From Cryoendolithus antarcticus (Eukaryota; Ascomycota; Dothideomycetes; Cladosporiales; Cladosporiaceae): a stretch of 64,000 bases of DNA. The stretch is taken from contig NAJO01000049.1 in assembly GCA_002077065.1 (NCBI GenBank), positions 124,001 through 188,000 of the forward strand, in the 5' to 3' direction. Shown here in pieces: positions 1 to 11,524 of the stretch (within the stretch, counting starts at the first letter, position 1; every line of letters begins with the position of its first letter). Below the pieces are notes generated by a model, which saw nothing but the letters and a program-made list of their open reading frames with translations, was not told where the DNA came from and made no database searches. Position numbers and translations under genes: made by a program.

Positions 1-922
1 TGGTGCTTTGCTTCTCCGGTGGCAGATTCATCGATCGCTTGACGGCAGCGCCATGCGCGATTGTACTAATGCCATCCTCCAACTCCATCCTCAAGCCAGT
101 GAACTCACTTTTCCACTTCGCGACAATCTCGCTGTCAGTCGGTGCAGGATTCGGCAGTCCGTGCTTTCTTGTGTACTCATCCAACACTGTATACAGCTGC
201 CCTACAAGGGTTGTCTGAATCCTGATCTGCGTTGCCAGCAGCATTGGTAGCATAGCCACCACGGCCGCAGTAATGGGAGGGAATGTCTCCTTCACCTGAT
301 CATCTGCAGTCTGGTAGTCGATGTGCGCTTGATGCATGTCGTTCTCATGTTTTGCCAAGATTTGCTCTTCTTTCACACTGCGTGTCTCCTTCTTGCGCAC
401 GTGCTCAGTCCGGCCGGTGTAGCGCTCGTAGTCCAGCTTCATGTTCTCGCGGTGCTTGATCGTGCGTTTCAACGGCTTCAGCTGTTGCCTCGCCTCTTCT
501 GCAGGCTTGATGAGCTTCGAATCGATCATCATGATCTCCTGCTGGAGCTCTGTCCGCAGTTCGGCGTAGGTCTTTTGCATGCCAAGGCATTTCACCATGT
601 ACTTCTGCGGTGTCGGTGTAGGCTGATGCCGTAGCTCGACGGTCGTGTCATCCGCTTCGATGGGCTTGTAAAGCGTTGCAAAGGCCTCCGAGGCATCATA
701 CTGGAACTTCAAAACGTCTTCCCAGCCCTCCTTGAACTTCTTGAGGTCCTTGGCAAGCTGTCGCGTGTCAGTAAGACATTGCAAAGTTCATGTGAGGCAG
801 GCCGAGCTCACCCGCTCCAGCATCTCATCAGCGCCCTTGAACTCAGCCAGCACCGTCGAGACATCTGCTTGATCCTCTGATCGCTTGGTGAACTTGCCGA
901 ACTGCCTCTGTACCTTTTTCAT
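1..922 (-). CDS. BAR-domain protein (3' end outside the window)
   Basis: Partial gene reading leftward off the window. The start codon is at 922-920 and the protein begins MKKVQRQFGKFTKRS. Exon 1 is 812-922; a 54-base intron (758-811, donor GTGAGC, acceptor CGACAG) joins Glu-Arg to Leu-Ala-Lys-Asp in frame; exon 2 runs open to base 1. The product is a long charged amphipathic helix protein (for example KPAEEARQQLKPLKRTIKHRENMKLDYERY in two blocks), which is how the BAR fold looks. The N-terminus matches my memory of a widespread fungal BAR family distinct from Rvs161/Rvs167, whose members start differently. BAR dimers bind and curve membranes, usually in endocytosis or trafficking. Whether an SH3 or other C-terminal domain follows cannot be seen. 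Family call fairly sure, specific role unknown. Confidence 0.8.
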
Positions 923-1485
923 CTTGGCCGTATGGTACTGTCAGTACAGGGTGCCTGAAGAGTCGTACTTATGATCTCGCTCGTACTGACGCATGACAGG
1001 ATATCAAGTGTAGAGTGAGGTGCAATGAGGCACACTTCTGTGCCACGCGTGCTGCAGTCACAAACCTGGTCAGAGTGGAGTTCAATGGGTGACGGACCCC
1101 ACTTCGGCTGCCACTGTACGATACTAGACTTTGACCGTCTTGGGCTACACGTTGTCCATCCGTCCGCGATTCGTCTCGCAACGACACCACAATATCTCGC
1201 GCGATATCTTTCGGCGTCTGAGCGCCGTGGGTACTTGCTCAGGAAGGCGTGTCAACGATGAAGAGTGGGAAGGAGCGACCAGGTGCTCACGTGGAGGCGG
1301 ACCGACAACCCGCGAACTTGTTTCAGCCCTATGCTTGGCTTCCCGGGGCCGAAAGTCAAAGTTCAGCCTCATAGTTCAGCATGACAAAGGCAGCCTCGAC
1401 TTCTCCCAGTCAGGTACTGTAGCTGCAGAATGCAGTGTCGAAGTGAGGATCTTCCATAGAGTCCATCCACTATACCACCGCCACA
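923..1485. other. Divergent intergenic region
   Basis: Shared 5' region of the leftward BAR gene and the rightward Sds22-like gene. Short overlapping open frames on both strands lack gene-like composition. I see no repeat or RNA gene. Confidence 0.6.
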
Positions 1486-2695
1486 ATGACTGACGCGACT
1501 CCCCCCGTCGATGCTCCACCCCCCACTAACGGCTCCGATCACACCCCACTATCGAACGGCACCAACGGCCACTCCTCCGCCCTCCACAGCAGCAAGTCCA
1601 ACTGGGACGGCAAGCTTCGTGTAGCCAAGACAGCTACTCTCGCCAATCCTCAAGCCCTCACAGACCCAGACTATAGTGATGACTCGGACGCCCCGCCCCC
1701 GGACCAGATAGCCGCAGATGAGGATCTGCTTGAGAATGAAGATCCCGAGACAGAGGAGATAGACGCTCAGCATAGTCGAATCACATCGATACCCGCGCTT
1801 AAACTAGAGAGATTCGGGAAGCTGCGACGACTGTGTCTACGGCAGAACGAGGTACAGCGGATCGAGCTCCCGGAATCACTGGCAGGAACGCTAGAGGAGC
1901 TGGAGGTGTATGACAACCTCATCAAACGGATCGAAGGACTGGATAGCTTCACGCAGCTGAAAACTCTAGATCTGAGCTACAACAAACTCAAACACATCAA
2001 GAACGTCTCCAACCTTACGAAGCTCACGCACATCTACTTCGTGCAGAACCGCATCTCGACCATCGAGAACCTCTCCACTCTCACAAACCTCACGTACCTG
2101 GAACTAGGCGCGAACAAAATCTCGAAGATCGAGGGTCTGGAGACGCTGGTGAACTTGCAGTCCCTCTGGCTTGGCCAGAACCGCATCGCCAAGCTCGAAG
2201 GGCTAGATACCCTGACGAACCTCCGCAGTCTCAGCATCCAAGCGAACCGCCTCACCTCGCTCGAAGGTCTAGAGAACCTCCCGCAGCTCACAGAGCTCTA
2301 CGTCTCGGACAACAAGATCACCTCCCTCGCCCCCTTGGCCTCAAACCCCCACCTCCAAATCCTAGACTTCCAGACCAACCCCATATCCTCTCTCGCCGGC
2401 CTTGAAGGGCTAAGCGAGCTTGAGAATCTATGGGCCAGCAATTGCGAGGTTGAGAGTTTCGCTGAGATTGAACGGGCGCTGAAGGATAAGGCGAAGTTGG
2501 AGGAGGTTTACTTTGAGGGGTGTCCGGTGCAGAAGATGGGTCCGGTGATGTACAGGAATAAAGTCCGCTTGGCGCTGCCGCAGGTGAAGAAGATTGATGC
2601 TTGTGAGTATCCCTGTCTGATGTCGATTATCGGGAATGGGTGAGGCAGATGTGGCATTTACTGACAGCAGCGCAGCGTATGTGAAAGTGACCTGA
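1486..2695 (+). CDS. sds22: Sds22-like leucine-rich-repeat regulator of protein phosphatase 1
   Basis: The ATG at 1486 follows CCGCCACA. The first 90 or so residues are acidic and disordered; then come about eleven 22-residue SDS22-type leucine-rich repeats (pattern L-x-x-L-x-x-L-x-L-x-x-N-x-I, e.g. LTNLTYLELGANKISKIEGL), followed by a C-terminal LRR cap ending VKKIDASYVKVT. The last codons need an intron at 2603-2675 (GTGAGT...GCAG): without it the frame stops at 2643 with an unrelated tail, with it the ending typical of Sds22 is restored. Length is about 378 residues, normal for the family. Sds22 (PPP1R7 in animals) binds the PP1 catalytic subunit in the nucleus and is needed for mitotic exit and PP1 maturation. 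Identification is confident; the C-terminal splice is inferred. Confidence 0.9.
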
Positions 2696-3202
2696 ACCAC
2701 CGCACCGAATCGCGGAGAATCGAACGCGAGATGCACGACTAGAACTCACGGAGCACCGCTGGGTTTCAAGCCGAAGTAAATGGACTGGTGCGCAATACCT
2801 TCGCCACGCGTGCAATCGCGACCAAGCGCCATGCTGGCAATGGAGCGATCCGGCGTGGCGTGTGGCAGCGTTGCGTGTAGCGAACGATACATGATGCGCA
2901 GATAGTCTGCTGGCTTGTGATAGAGGGAAGAGACAGCGGGCAGATGACTCGTGAGTTGTGCCTTTGAGGTGGCAGTACAGCTAGGGCCACCGCGTCTGGC
3001 GGCTTCCGCTCTTTCGCGCAAATGAGATAGCCAGCAGGGCGAGGATGAGACAAAGTTTGGTGCTTGAATGAAATGAATGAGAGCATGACTATTAGATCAT
3101 GATCTTTCCAGAGTACATCTACATTGCCGTAGATGGCGGTACATACCCACCTCCAGCTATCCAACAAACCCTCACCCAGCTCAAAGATGCTGTATCCGGG
3201 TA
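2696..3202. other. Convergent intergenic region
   Basis: Lies between the stop of the Sds22 gene and the stop of the leftward coiled-coil gene. A 146-codon open frame on the minus strand (2766-3206) begins at GTG and has no recognisable composition. Nothing else seen. Confidence 0.5.
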
Positions 3203-4798
3203 TCACGACCTCGCACCAACCCTCTCCCCCGCCCTGCGATCCTGCATAAACCTCTCCATATAGCTCTCCCCCAAACTCCCGCCGCCAAAACTCCCTCCCG
3301 CCCCCTTACTGCTGCCATACCCAATATAGCTACTCCCGTACACGCCCCTCTCCTCCGCCTCTTTCGCCGCGCCAGGATAGTTTCTGCCCTTGTACAGCGG
3401 ATCCTGTACTACACCCGGCCGTCGGAACCCAGGCGAGAGAGGCGCGGCGGAAGAGAGGGGCGTTGAGGGCGGGAGGGACGAGGGGAGGGAGAAGGGGGAG
3501 GATGTGTCGAAGGGGTCGAGATCGGGGTCTGGCTCGGCTGAGGGGTCGGACAATGTGGATGTAGAGGGTGGAGGGGGCCGAGAGGAGGGCGAGGGTATGG
3601 CGTAGCGGCCTGCTGGGAAGTCGCTCGGTGGCTCCTCATCCGGAATGTCGTGGTCGGAGGTTTCGAGATCAAGGTCGAGATCGTCGTCTTCTTGGTGGGG
3701 ATGGGCGTCGGGTTCCTCGAGGTGCCAGAACTCGCCTATGTCGTCTTTGACGCCATTCGACTGCGCGGGTCGAGGTGCGCTCGCTTGCTGATCCGTCGGG
3801 TCTGGCTCTGCACTCAGACTGCTCGAGAGCAGACTTGGCGCTCCATCTGGACTCGCCACGACCATCTTCTGCAGATCGCTGCTCGCCGCTACCGCTGCCG
3901 TTCCCCCATTTCCGGTCAAGACACTCCGCCCACCCACTGTTGCGCGAGCTCTCGAATGTGAAGGCGTTGCGCTATTGCTGAGCGGTACAGGGACGTTATC
4001 GCTCGGCGCCACAATATCGTTGCCCACTGCCAGACTAACGCGCTTTTGCTTCACCCTAATCTGCTCTTTCGGACTCTTCATTGCTGAGATCAATCGCCCA
4101 TCAATCGACGATCCAGAACTCGACGTGCGATTCGACAGATGCAGATGTGCTGGTCGTTTGGGCGAAGCTTGCGCAGCGTGAATGACAGTATCAGATGAGG
4201 CGCGAGCAATGGGCGATGGCGGAGGGTGCGTCTCTTGATTCGGGCTTTGGGTTGGCACCGAAGGTTCTGAGGTTGTCCTTTCTAAGCTGGTCGATATCGC
4301 TGTCGATTTGGAGGCGAGGGCTGACAGGAAGGGAGGGGTGAAGACGCCGACAAAGTCTTCCTCGCGATGAGGGCGAGGTGTACTGCCATCGGGCGGCACA
4401 AGTGGTTGCGCGCTTGGCGGCGTGTTGGTGGCCCGATCTGTGGGCTGGCTTTGAGGGTGTCGGGTCGACGACGATGATGTGCTCACGTGATTTGTCGCAT
4501 GACTGGCAGACTCTGCGTTGCCTTCTGTGTCCGCGACACCCTGCGCTCTCGCCCCGCGGCTCGACACATCCTCTGATGCTTGCGCTCGCTGCTGCGACTT
4601 CAGATCATTCTCCAGCTGCTTGTACTCGCGCTCCTTGGCAGCGATATACCGATGTATACTATCATCCAGCTGCCGTCTCTTCTGCTCGAGCGTTTCCAGC
4701 TGCTGCTCTGACAATCCAGACTCCTCTCTAGCTCGGCGGAAGCTCGCTCGGCGGGCAACGGGTTCGCGAACGGGGTGGTGCGATGCATTGGGCGTCAT
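3203..4798 (-). CDS. Hypothetical disordered protein with N-terminal coiled coil
   Basis: Single-exon gene of 531 codons. The open frame goes further upstream, but the first in-frame ATG is at 4798-4796 (protein MTPNASHH...), which I take as the start. Residues about 30-75 form a strong coiled coil (ESGLSEQQLETLEQKRRQLD then SIHRYIAAKEREYKQLENDL). The middle 400 residues are Ser/Pro/Ala-rich and low complexity with acidic patches (EDDDLDLDLETSDHD), and the C-terminus is Gly/Tyr/Ser-rich (YGSSYIGYGSSKG) ending in a basic helix (ESYMERFMQDRRAGERVG). The conserved-looking ends around a variable centre suggest a scaffold or adaptor. I do not recognise a named family and assign no function. Confidence 0.7.
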   Translation of the reverse strand: MTPNASHHPVREPVARRASFRRAREESGLSEQQLETLEQKRRQLDDSIHRYIAAKEREYKQLENDLKSQQRAQASEDVSSRGARAQGVADTEGNAESASHATNHVSTSSSSTRHPQSQPTDRATNTPPSAQPLVPPDGSTPRPHREEDFVGVFTPPFLSALASKSTAISTSLERTTSEPSVPTQSPNQETHPPPSPIARASSDTVIHAAQASPKRPAHLHLSNRTSSSGSSIDGRLISAMKSPKEQIRVKQKRVSLAVGNDIVAPSDNVPVPLSNSATPSHSRARATVGGRSVLTGNGGTAAVAASSDLQKMVVASPDGAPSLLSSSLSAEPDPTDQQASAPRPAQSNGVKDDIGEFWHLEEPDAHPHQEDDDLDLDLETSDHDIPDEEPPSDFPAGRYAIPSPSSRPPPPSTSTLSDPSAEPDPDLDPFDTSSPFSLPSSLPPSTPLSSAAPLSPGFRRPGVVQDPLYKGRNYPGAAKEAEERGVYGSSYIGYGSSKGAGGSFGGGSLGESYMERFMQDRRAGERVGARS

Positions 4799-6676
4799 AC
4801 TGTGGTCTAGTCGCCCATTGAGTCGCACTGTCGGGGAGATGGAATAATTGAGTCCAAATTCGAAGCTGTCAAAACAGCGGTATGGCAATCCGACACCTCA
4901 ATCAGAGCTGGGATGCTGTTCTCCCACTCGTCTCAACCGTAGGGCTGCTGATGATGTAATGAGGCTTTGAGGCTAAAAGCAAACTGCCGCGCGCCTATCC
5001 CACACACGCACCTGTTAACCGCCGTGCTGAATTTGTGATTGCTGCAGTACAGTACAATGATACAGTCAGAGGAGACGAAGCCATAGATGCGCGACCGCTC
5101 ACTCAGCTTATGCTTCAAGCCTCCTGACAAGGTTCGTGGCATTACACTATCCTAGCCACTGCAACCTGACCTACCCCACTCACCCGAAGTGAACCGCGGC
5201 GGAAACTCTCATGGTCGCTACGAAGTCGCTCCGGGTCACTCCGATCGCAGCACTTCAAACACTCAACACCATTTGCATGTAAGAAATTACAAACGAACGC
5301 GATGTGATCCGGCTTCTTTCATGGATCCCGACCTCATGCACAGGTGGACCTAGCCCTGTGGCAGTGGCCCAAGAGCCGAACTATCGCGACCAAGGCGCCG
5401 TTTCGCCAGGAGTGAGCTCCGATGGTTTATGTCCGGCTTTGGGGAGCGGCTGCTGGACTTTCCCACACCACCCGAGATCGCGGTATAAGAAGTACTGCAT
5501 GGTAAGACATATGCGCGAACTCTGTCGCATTGTCACTGATTTGGATGAAGCCTGTGGTCGATTTTACCATTACTTCGTGGTGTATAATCGTGTGTACATA
5601 CTCATGCTCCATAAGACTCGCCTTGTGTATGTAAGCCGTCGGTTGCCGCGGGACAGGTCCTCGAAATTCCTCGCAAAATACCGGTACCGATAAGAGTTGC
5701 CTACGCAAGCAATAGATACAGCTTGTGAGGGTGGACTTCCTCTTCTCTTCCCTATGCAGGCTAGGTCGAGATATTGTCAAGCGGACCGGTCGCGCAATTT
5801 ACTGTCCTGAAGTGGATGAGCTCGTAAAGATAAGGTACATGTAGAGTGATTAGTGCCAAGACCGATGTTCTCGGAAAGCCTGGATTCTACGCCAACTGTG
5901 CGCAGGGTGGTAACCTTCTGCACATGCTGCCCGCCGATCGCAAAATATAAATACGACACATGCCTCGTTCGCATTGTTGTAGTGTTGAAAGCCAGCTTTA
6001 CGTGTCATCACGGCGCAGTCGCGGCACGGTAAGCGCCAAAACGGCGCAGTTTTGCACAAGCATTGCAGGCTAGGGGAGCAGGACTCTCCTCCGCCTGCCA
6101 GAACTCCATCTATTGCAAACTGCAGCAGTGAACGCTGTCGAAATTTGCACACATTCGCGCAAACTCGGTCGGGTGCTAGACCCTGCTGCGAGCTGCTCGA
6201 GTCGATCTGTACGACCTTTGCTTGTTTTTTGAGGATCGCGAGCGAATTTGCATACTTGACTGTTTGGGGGAAGTTGCCACGCGGACGTGACACGGCTGGC
6301 ATGAGCGCACCATACGGTCAGGGTGAGGAGTGGACTTCTGCCACGACGAGCAATTCGACATTGCACGCGACCTTGTCGGACTTCTTGGGCACGACTACAG
6401 CGTGCTCTCAGCCCTCGCACAAAGCGTCTGGAAGGTTCACACGACGCGACACTATCATAACCCACGACCTCACGCCTCTGTGATGCCTACAAAGTGACTA
6501 ACGATACCCACGTCATCAACAAGCATCAGATGTATCAAGCTCTGGAGCATTATCGACTAGCATAACCAGCAAAGCGGTTGAGTCGTGCATATTGCTACGC
6601 GCTTAGCTGAGCAGACCATCGATGTTTGAATACTTGCCGGGATTATTGCTTCACCCGTGCGACTTCGCTGTCACAC
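4799..6676. other. 1.9-kb intergenic region, no supported gene
   Basis: Upstream space of two divergently read genes. Open frames of 120-150 codons occur on both strands (e.g. 5304-5693 plus, 5850-6302 minus, 6052-6483 plus) but overlap each other, lack domains and show mixed composition, so I do not call them. No tandem repeat, transposon end or tRNA seen. Confidence 0.5.
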
Positions 6677-8947
6677 ATGGCCTCGAGAGACTCGCCCGAC
6701 CCTAGTGAGAGTGCCTCGCACCGTCGAGAGCGAGCTGCAATAGCAGCGCAGGCTTGCCAGACATGCCGCAATCGGTGGGTGACCACATGCAAAATTCCAT
6801 GTACATGACATGCCGAATCTGACAATGCCATCACAGCAAGAGCAAATGCGACGAACAAAGACCGAAATGCAAGTCCACCTGCGGTCTAAACGTCGATATT
6901 CAACAGGGCTGACAACCGTGTAGGCGGCTTATGCCGAAGATTGAACGTCGAGTGCTCGTATCGCGAGCCCATGCCTACGAAGTACGTGCAATACCACGAC
7001 TCGCAATGTTGACCCAGACCCAAGCAGCGACGGGTATTGACCATAGCCGCCAGGAAAGACAAGACGATGGTGCATATCCTCGACACGCTTACCCGCCTTG
7101 AGAACAAATTCGACAACATGAGCATTTCCAATGCTGCGAATAGCTCTTCGGGATCCGACTTTGTCTCCGGAACGCATCATTCGTCTTCGCAGTCTTCTGG
7201 AAAGAGGACCAACGAGCGCGAGACTGCTAGTGGGCATGATTTGCCGTCTGAGATACGGCAGTCTTATCAGCACTTGACCGCACCTCATAAGGTGATCCTC
7301 TGGCCGAGCATCTACCTCCATCTCATCAACTCAGGCATAAATGCTGCTACGGACTTGCAGCACATCCTACAGGAAGGCACGCAATGGCTCATCAAGCAAG
7401 AGATGATTAAGCATCCGGATCCTCTGCCCTCAGACTCCGGACTGCCGAGTTTCCGGATGGGCGCAGCGGAAGACGGCTATTCGACTCGGACTGCCTTTCC
7501 TACGCTGACAATCCAGCTCGTTCAGGAGTACACGGATGCCTACTTCAATACGTTCAACGTGCTTTACCCGATACTGAATCATGATGCCTTCCTCAACGAC
7601 ACAGTCGCTCGGCTGATGCGGGACGGCTACGCCGATGGCGATGCTGGAGCTGTGTTGGCTTTGATGGTCTTCGCCCTGGGGCAGTGCGCCAAGGAAGGCG
7701 TCTTCGGCAAACCGATCAGCATCATCGAAGGTGTGCCAAGTGGGTATCGTGGCGGCACTGTAGAGCGACCGCCGGGCATTGAGATCTTCAACGAGGCTAG
7801 ACGACGGCTAGGGTTCGTAGTGACGCTCTGCTCGTTGGAGAACGTGCAGATCCTGCTCTTGCAGGCCACTTATCTCGAAGCTACAGGACGGCATCTGGAC
7901 TTCTGGCGCAGCACTGTCGCGGCCTCGATGGCGTGCCAAGTGCTCGTGCGGTGCAAGCCTCTAGACTGGGCGACCCTGGAGGGCGACATGATCAAACGAG
8001 CGTACTGGGCTTGTATACTCAGCGAGGACCTGTATCACCTCGATCTCGACCTGCCACAGACCGGCATACACACCCTGGAAGACGAGGTGCCGTTGCCTTA
8101 CTTCCAAGAGTCACAGGACCAGTCCGCTGGCGGCAGAGGCTTAGACGAGCGTTCCTACTTCCAATACCACTTCCTCGCCATGATTGCGCTGCGCCGCCTT
8201 ATTACTCGCATCCACAGCACAATCCACGAATGTGAGTCCCGAACATTCCACACACCCCTTCCATCAAGGAAGCAACAGACTGACTTCATCACAGCATCAA
8301 CAACCTCCCCCGAATCCTCCGACGACTACGGCGGCCCCCCTGTCCCCGTCATAACCGAAATGGCCCGCCAGCTCGACTCCTGGCGTTCCCTCCTCCCCCG
8401 CCAACTCCAATGGAACGACTCAGACATGCTCGACTTCCCGCCTCTGAACCCGCAGAACCGGCGCCCGAACGAGCCGCTCTTCTCGCCGGACCAGGGCACC
8501 GTGCCCATAGGCCACGTGCACAATCTGGACATTGTCACCGCGCAGCTGCGGACGAGATTCTATTACGCGCGCTTCATGATGTTCCGCCCGTTTGTGTACA
8601 AAGCTCTGCACTTTCCGGAGCTTATGACGGCCGAGGACGCGAACTGTTGCGCCTTGGCCATACAATCTGCCTGCTTATGGCCACTGTCCATGGCACCTCC
8701 AAAGAACAAGAAACGACTCGTCCCGCACCACTTCACGTGGACGCAGAATTTCATGGGTATTCTGCTGATACTGCGCATGACTAGGGAAGAGGGGTTGCTG
8801 AAGCAGATCTGCGAGGGGCGGGTGCCGGATGGGGATCTGGAGATGACGGCTAGGTTGATGTTGGAGTGGATCAGGGATGTGAGGCAGGTTGATGGGATTG
8901 CGGAGTGGAGCTGGGGGATTTTGGAGGGGCTGTTCGTGGGGAGGTGA
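6677..8947 (+). CDS. Zn(II)2Cys6 transcription factor with fungal-specific middle domain
   Basis: Four exons: 6677-6774, 6837-6868, 6924-6981, 7054-8947 (693 residues). Intron 1 is GT-AG. Intron 2 (6869-6923) must start with GC (GCAAGT...GTGTAG) to give a canonical cluster; intron 3 (6982-7053, GTACGT...GCCAG) restores PTKKDKTMVHILD. The cluster, residues 27-54, is C-x2-C-x6-C-x6-C-x2-C-x6-C (CQTCRNRKSKC, then DEQRPKCGLCRRLNVEC), followed by a linker and a short coiled coil (LTRLENKFDN). The rest is the fungal transcription-factor middle homology region: QEYTDAYFNTFNVLYPILNH, later WACILSEDLYHLDLDLP. A 63-base in-frame segment at 8232-8294 (GTGAGT...CACAG) may be a further intron. It is nuclear and binds DNA; target unknown. 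It lies tail to tail with the P450 gene, but that alone does not show it controls it. Confidence 0.88.
6869..6923 (+). other. GC-AG intron within the zinc-cluster coding region
   Basis: Donor GCAAGT, acceptor GTGTAG, 55 bases. Splicing here joins CCG-AAA-T to GC-GGC-TTA-TGC and produces RPKCGLCRRLNVEC with the exact cysteine spacing of the family. The only GT alternative (6884) gives a 40-base intron and a cluster with irregular spacing. Confidence 0.75.
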
Positions 8948-9421
8948 TGGCGTTTACAGTGCAGAGGCTAAGCTCAGATGTAATGATGCGGGGAGACGAA
9001 AGTTGTACCCTGTCGACGGAGTCGGATCGAGGGAGCTTGATGACAGCGCGCGCTTGGACGACAATTCGAGGAGGGCTGGGCGACTTGTGTGCTGTCTGCT
9101 TGCACCGAGTCCGCGCATCGCGCACGAGAGGATGACGAGAGGTGGGAACAGTGTGGCAATGGCGATGCAGTATGATCTGGGCCTTTGGCAACGACGGCTT
9201 CAGCACGAACGAGTCTGAGAGGCATGATGCTGACGAAACAGTATGAAAAAGCACAAAAATGGGAGGCGTATCGGCGTATAACGAGGAAACTAGTGCTGGG
9301 CTACATCAGCGCTACCTCGGTGGACTGGCATCTTCGCGCGGCAAATTTCGCTCGCTTTGCTTTGCTGCTTTCTGTGTTTATAGCACCTTTATAACGGCAG
9401 TTCCACACCCAACCTTCCTTC
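8948..9421. other. Convergent intergenic region
   Basis: 3' flanks of the zinc-cluster regulator and the P450 gene. I see no gene or repeat; the short open frames on both strands overlap one another. Confidence 0.5.
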
Positions 9422-11077
9422 TCAGTCCTTCACTATCCCCGTGATCTTGACGCGAATGCCCTTGGATGCGGGGTTTAGCAAAGCGATCGCGCAGTCTCCG
9501 ATGACTTTCACGTCCCGGGAGTAGGTCGTGGAGTGGAGCTGCATTTCGAAGCGGCGGAAGAGGGTGGCGAGCGTGGGGTAGAGTTCGGACCAGGCGAGGC
9601 TGTGGTACGCGTTAGTTGAAGGAAGACCTCTGCCACCGGGGAAGAGTAGGTATATCACTTACTTCATTCCCAAACACATCGTCGCCCCCGCGCCAAACGC
9701 ATATAAATGCCTCCTTAGCCCTGGGTTGTCCACCCATCTTCCCGGCTCGAAGGTTTCTGCACTAGGGAACATGTCTTCGTTCATGTTGAGAAGGTAGATG
9801 GAACTCATCACTGCCGTGCCAGCTGGTATCTTCACTCCGTTACAAGTCAAATCCTCCTGCGTCGCGATCCGCGGCATCCTCCCACTAACGCCATGAGCCA
9901 GCCGCAGCCCTTCGTGGAGTATGGCTGTTAGGTATGGCAGCTTTTCTAGCTGCGGCAGCGTGATCGGCGTGTCAGGGCTGGGCATCACCGTCTTCAGCTC
10001 CGCGCGGAGGGTAGCGAGGATGGTTGGGTTGGCAAGGACGTGGAAAGCTGTCACGGCCAAGGTGCGGCCTGTGGTTTCTGTGCCCGCGCCTATGAACGCT
10101 CCTGCGTCCGCTGCAAGCCGGCGTGCTGTGCATTCTTCGGGCGGGAGATTGGATTTATCCATCGTTGCGAAGATGGCTCGGTGGCCTTCTTCTGACACCT
10201 CATCCGGGTGGTCGAAGCCGTACTGCACGCGAGTGATGAGCTGTTGTTCTTCGTCTACAACTGGGTAGCCGAGAGTTTTCAGGAAGCGGACGATGTAAGG
10301 GTTCAGCTTCATGGCTGTGTTGAGGATATAGGGAAAATGCCGGCCCAAGGCGCGGATCTTGACGCCGAGCACCATGCGGGCGACGTCGCTTTGGGCGTAG
10401 GAGGGAAGATCGAGTTGGCGCGTGTCGGTACCGAAGCAGTAGGATGAGATGATGTCCATTGTGAGGCCGCTCATGGCGTCTATGAGGTTCACCACCTGGT
10501 CTTGATCGTGGGCTTGTTCGAAGCGGGTTACCAGCTTAGCAATCTTCTTCTGCACTAGGGGTTCAAAGTCTCGAACAGATTTCTTGCTGAAGTACGCTGC
10601 TACGGCTTTGCGGCGACGGGCGTGAAGGTCGTGGTCCATGGAATTCAGGATCGCGCCTGCGAGGACGGTGTCCTTGTCGTAGTGGCTGAACCATGGGTCT
10701 CGATTCCGCTTCCTTCGCGGGTCAGAAGGGTGGATTTCCTCGTAGAACGCTGGGTCGCTAATGTGAACGTGGATTGGGTTTATGCGGACGACTGGGCCGT
10801 ACTTGTTGTGGAGGTCACGGATCTTCCAGATGTACTGGTAGGAGTGAGGATAAATATCGTAGTAGAACTCGTACCAGAAGGTTGCTGCTGCGAGGCGCGG
10901 ACCGGGGATGTGGGAGATGGGAGAGAAGTAGAGGCGAGAGAGGAGGATGTAGATGTAGAATGTGAGGAAGAGGGAGAGGAGAATGAGGAGGATGCTGGTG
11001 GCGTTGATGCCATTGGCGGAGAGGACGTAGGCGAGAGATCCGGCGGAGAGCAAGCCGATTGCGATGGGGTGATCCAT
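9422..11077 (-). CDS. Cytochrome P450 monooxygenase
   Basis: Two exons, 9663-11077 and 9422-9599, with a 63-base intron (GTAAGT...CCACAG) inside the haem-binding loop; 530 residues, the usual length. An N-terminal membrane helix (SILLILLSLFLTFYIYILLS) is followed by the proline hinge HIPGPR. I-helix oxygen-binding motif AGTETT, K-helix E-x-x-R (HEGLRL), the FEPGRW motif and the haem loop F-G-A-G-A-T-M-C-L-G with the cysteine ligand are all intact. It would be an ER-anchored haem monooxygenase using a P450 reductase. The N-terminal style (FWYEFYYDIYP, YGPVVRINPIHVHI) recalls fungal trichodiene-oxygenase/CYP58-like sequences, but the substrate cannot be told. It is adjacent to a zinc-cluster regulator; no backbone synthase gene is nearby, so I do not call a biosynthetic cluster. 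Confidence 0.93.
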
Positions 11078-11524
11078 CGCGGCTCTAGGTGCAGCTTGGA
11101 CATAGAGACGATCTGAATAGATGATGACTTACATGGTGGCTTCGCGGAATGTTTACAGACAATAGCAAGCATCTACGTCGACAAAGGGAAGGCTCCCCCA
11201 TGCAGCGGCGTCACCAAGGATGACAAGAGCAGCTCACTGGCGCTATACCCCTCTGCACCTCATGCCCTACTGGTTACATCAGGCAAGGCAATACGATGAG
11301 AGGATGGAGAAGAGGCGGGGGGGGGGGATTCCAGGTGAAGCGTGTGAGGATATGCACTTGTCGCGCTAGCGTCGGCACTTCGAAGTCCGACATCTCGACC
11401 TTCGATATGCGCTTCATCGATTTGGTCCATTGACCTTTGTACATCGCCTCCAATCTCGCATCTGCCCTTCCAATGCCACAGGACTGACTACGGCTCGCCA
11501 TGGCCTTACTAGGTAGCCTACACA
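11078..11524. other. Divergent promoter region with a G11 run
   Basis: Shared upstream region of the P450 and PPR-like genes. It contains an 11-base G homopolymer at 11317-11327. Nothing else stands out. Confidence 0.5.
11317..11327. repeat. Homopolymer run of 11 G
   Basis: Eleven consecutive G on the plus strand, about 200 bases upstream of the ATG at 11525. Such a run is prone to length polymorphism and sequencing error. Confidence 0.9.

Noticed and set aside
2766..3206. 146-codon minus frame directly after the coiled-coil gene
   Set aside because: Begins at GTG, no domain, lies in a convergent 3' region.
5304..5693. 129-codon plus frame in the 4.8-6.7 kb gap
   Set aside because: Overlaps other frames on the opposite strand; no domain and no splice or start support.
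6677..11077. Idea of a secondary-metabolite cluster (regulator plus P450)
   Set aside because: No polyketide synthase, peptide synthetase or terpene cyclase nearby; neighbours are housekeeping genes.
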